Under the pieces are notes generated by a model. That model saw only the letters and a program-made list of their open reading frames with translations. It had not been told where the DNA came from and did no database searches. A DNA stretch of 7,945 bases from SABI01 sp964453215 (GTDB lineage: Bacteria > Spirochaetota > Spirochaetia > Sphaerochaetales > Sphaerochaetaceae). Location of the stretch: the NCBI GenBank assembly GCA_964453215.1, contig CAYVRR010000088.1, positions 1 to 7,945 on the forward strand, written 5' to 3'. The position numbers and the translations under genes were made by a program. This document shows positions 6,922-7,945 of this stretch, piece after piece; positions within the stretch are counted from its first letter, which is position 1; each line of letters starts with the position of its first letter.

Positions 6922-7861
6922 GTTTGATGAATTGGCTAGACAAGTTCTTCAGATGAATTATGCTAGTATCGCTCGCGCAATTTCAATTTGTGAGAAAAAT
7001 GATCTGGATGGATTTCTGGTAATTAAGGCTCTTGGAGAAATCACTATACAAAGTCATGTAATCGGTGTTACCGGTGCACCAGGAGTTGGTAAAAGCACCT
7101 TAATCGATTGTATCGCACATGAGTTTTTAAACAATGGAGACTCTGTAGCAGTCCTTTCAATCGATCCCAATTTATATAAGCAACAGGGAGCCTTTTTAGG
7201 TGACCGAGTACGGATGAGTATGTCTCAAGCCCATCCGCGGTTTTTTTTGCGAAGTATTTCCTCTCGAGGTATGTTAGGAGGACTTAATCCTTCTTTTATT
7301 CTGATTTTACTAGTCTTGATAGCCGCCAAATTTTCACACATCATCATCGAAACCGTTGGAGTTGGGCAGAGTGAGAATTTGGTGAAAGATTATGTTCAGA
7401 CAACGGTATCTGTGCATGCCCCAGACCAAGGAGATGATATCCAATATCTAAAGGGTGGGATTATTTCCATTGGCGATATTCAAGTAATTAATAAAGCAGA
7501 TATTCCTGGTGCTGACAGAGTACAGAGTAGAATTCGATCTGTATTCAAGTATCAGAAAGATGATAGTTCTGAGGGGAAGTGTAAAAAAATCTTTTTAACG
7601 CAAGCTAGTAATAACTCAGGAGTTATTGACCTTGTAACACAATTGCAGGCTGAACCTATACATCTTGATAGTTTTGCGTATAAAACAAGACTAAATAATT
7701 TGCTTATTCAAGAATATAAAGCACTTCATGAACGAATTCTGATTTCTAAAACCATAGAGAAAGTAATGAGCAACACCAATTGGGAAAATGAGTTTTCTAA
7801 GTTTTCGTCTGTTGAGGATTTTGAAGTACTAAACGAAGCCTTGGCAACCTCGATTGAATAG
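6902..7861 (+). CDS. MeaB/ArgK-family GTPase, mutase chaperone, divergent
   Basis: A 319-residue G3E-family P-loop GTPase. MeaB-type proteins protect and reload B12 in methylmalonyl-CoA mutase. Visible motifs are Walker A GAPGVGKST (58-66); Walker B-like LSIDP with Asp88; LGDRVRMS (99-106); SSRGMLGGL (120-128); the switch segment ETVGVGQSE (150-158); APDQGDDIQ (173-181); and the G4 guanine motif NKAD (197-200). The C-terminal helical part after about 250 would form the dimerisation region. Two family hallmarks differ: the usual DPSSPFSGGA after Walker B reads DPNLYKQQGA, and RGHLGGL has Met for His. ATG 6902 is chosen because the protein then starts near the usual LARxVL helix; an upstream in-frame TTG (6893) is less likely. 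No Shine-Dalgarno is visible, so translation probably depends on the 20-base overlap with the small-subunit gene. Confidence 0.87.
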   Translation: MQLKKSKFDELARQVLQMNYASIARAISICEKNDLDGFLVIKALGEITIQSHVIGVTGAPGVGKSTLIDCIAHEFLNNGDSVAVLSIDPNLYKQQGAFLGDRVRMSMSQAHPRFFLRSISSRGMLGGLNPSFILILLVLIAAKFSHIIIETVGVGQSENLVKDYVQTTVSVHAPDQGDDIQYLKGGIISIGDIQVINKADIPGADRVQSRIRSVFKYQKDDSSEGKCKKIFLTQASNNSGVIDLVTQLQAEPIHLDSFAYKTRLNNLLIQEYKALHERILISKTIEKVMSNTNWENEFSKFSSVEDFEVLNEALATSIE

Positions 7862-7902
7862 GACACGAGTGATTCTTTGATTATACTATAGGTAAGCGGA
7901 CT

Positions 7903-7918
7903 ATAAATCGCTATTTAT
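7903..7918. repeat. Short AT inverted repeat
   Basis: ATAAAT and ATTTAT are perfect arms around a four-base CGCT loop. The stem is all A/T and would be weak in RNA. It lies between the end of the GTPase gene and a second inverted repeat, so it could be part of a termination or regulator-binding region, but chance is possible. Confidence 0.35.
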
Positions 7919-7921
7919 GAG

Positions 7922-7943
7922 CAGTCTCTCTGTCTATAGACTG
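7922..7943. repeat. Inverted repeat CAGTCT/AGACTG with internal palindrome
   Basis: CAGTCT (7922-7927) and AGACTG (7938-7943) are perfect arms around a ten-base loop. The right arm also overlaps a ten-base perfect palindrome, GTCTATAGAC (7932-7941). The window ends two bases later, so a T-tract or an operator context cannot be judged. Confidence 0.35.
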
Positions 7944-7945
7944 AA

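Larger units (their letters stand above)
7862..7945. other. Non-coding tail after the operon
   Basis: These 84 bases hold no supportable gene. They are AT-rich and contain ACTATA twice (7885-7890 and 7900-7905). TTGATT at 7877-7882 and TATAAA at 7902-7907, 19 bases apart, could be a poor promoter for a gene beyond the window, but the spacing is long and the evidence weak. No stem followed by a T-run, as in a classic terminator, is seen. Confidence 0.3.

Noticed and set aside
7922..7945. Rho-independent terminator
   Set aside because: The stem is only six base pairs with a ten-base loop, and no T-run follows within the window.

Overview
The window is AT-rich bacterial DNA that carries one continuous + strand gene cluster. 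Ten genes fill positions 3 to 7861. Every junction is either an overlap (1 to 20 bases) or a gap of at most 12 bases, so the set reads as part of one operon, probably translationally coupled. No promoter is visible before the first gene because the window begins two bases upstream of it, so the operon may continue upstream. I see no convincing gene on the minus strand. The ferredoxin-linked 2-oxoacid oxidoreductase and the B12-dependent mutase point to an anaerobic or microaerophilic bacterium. An AT-rich Spirochaetota- or Bacillota-like host would fit, but the sequence alone does not fix the taxon.

Layout: (1) 3-2219, a CoA-ester hydratase/lyase block: a MaoC-fold hydratase of the mesaconyl-CoA hydratase type followed by two different CitE/HpcH-type CoA-ester lyases. 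(2) 2206-4944, a four-subunit 2-oxoacid:ferredoxin oxidoreductase in the order D-A-B-C. This is the order of oorDABC/korDABC, the 2-oxoglutarate:acceptor oxidoreductase of Helicobacter and Campylobacter. (3) 4954-7861, a coenzyme-B12 block: the catalytic large subunit and the separate B12-binding small subunit of a methylmalonyl-CoA mutase, then a MeaB/ArgK-type GTPase that guards or loads such mutases. (4) 7862-7945, a short non-coding tail with two small inverted repeats.

How the genes may work together (inference): the enzymes share intermediates. The hydratase and lyases would interconvert mesaconyl-CoA, beta-methylmalyl-CoA, and propionyl-CoA plus glyoxylate (or a citramalyl-CoA/pyruvate variant). 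The mutase would interconvert methylmalonyl-CoA and succinyl-CoA. The oxidoreductase would interconvert succinyl-CoA plus CO2 and 2-oxoglutarate. With propionyl-CoA carboxylase, an epimerase and a glutamate/methylaspartate branch encoded elsewhere, these steps could close a loop related to the methylaspartate cycle, but running through a ferredoxin-dependent carboxylation. They could equally serve glutamate, mesaconate or propionate fermentation.

The oddest details are in the paired lyases. Each has lost a different part of the usual CitE active-site signature, and neither keeps the usual lid aspartate, which suggests a heteromeric lyase or new chemistry. The mutase large subunit also starts about 50 residues later than its relatives, and the MeaB-like GTPase has lost the family's usual residues after Walker B.
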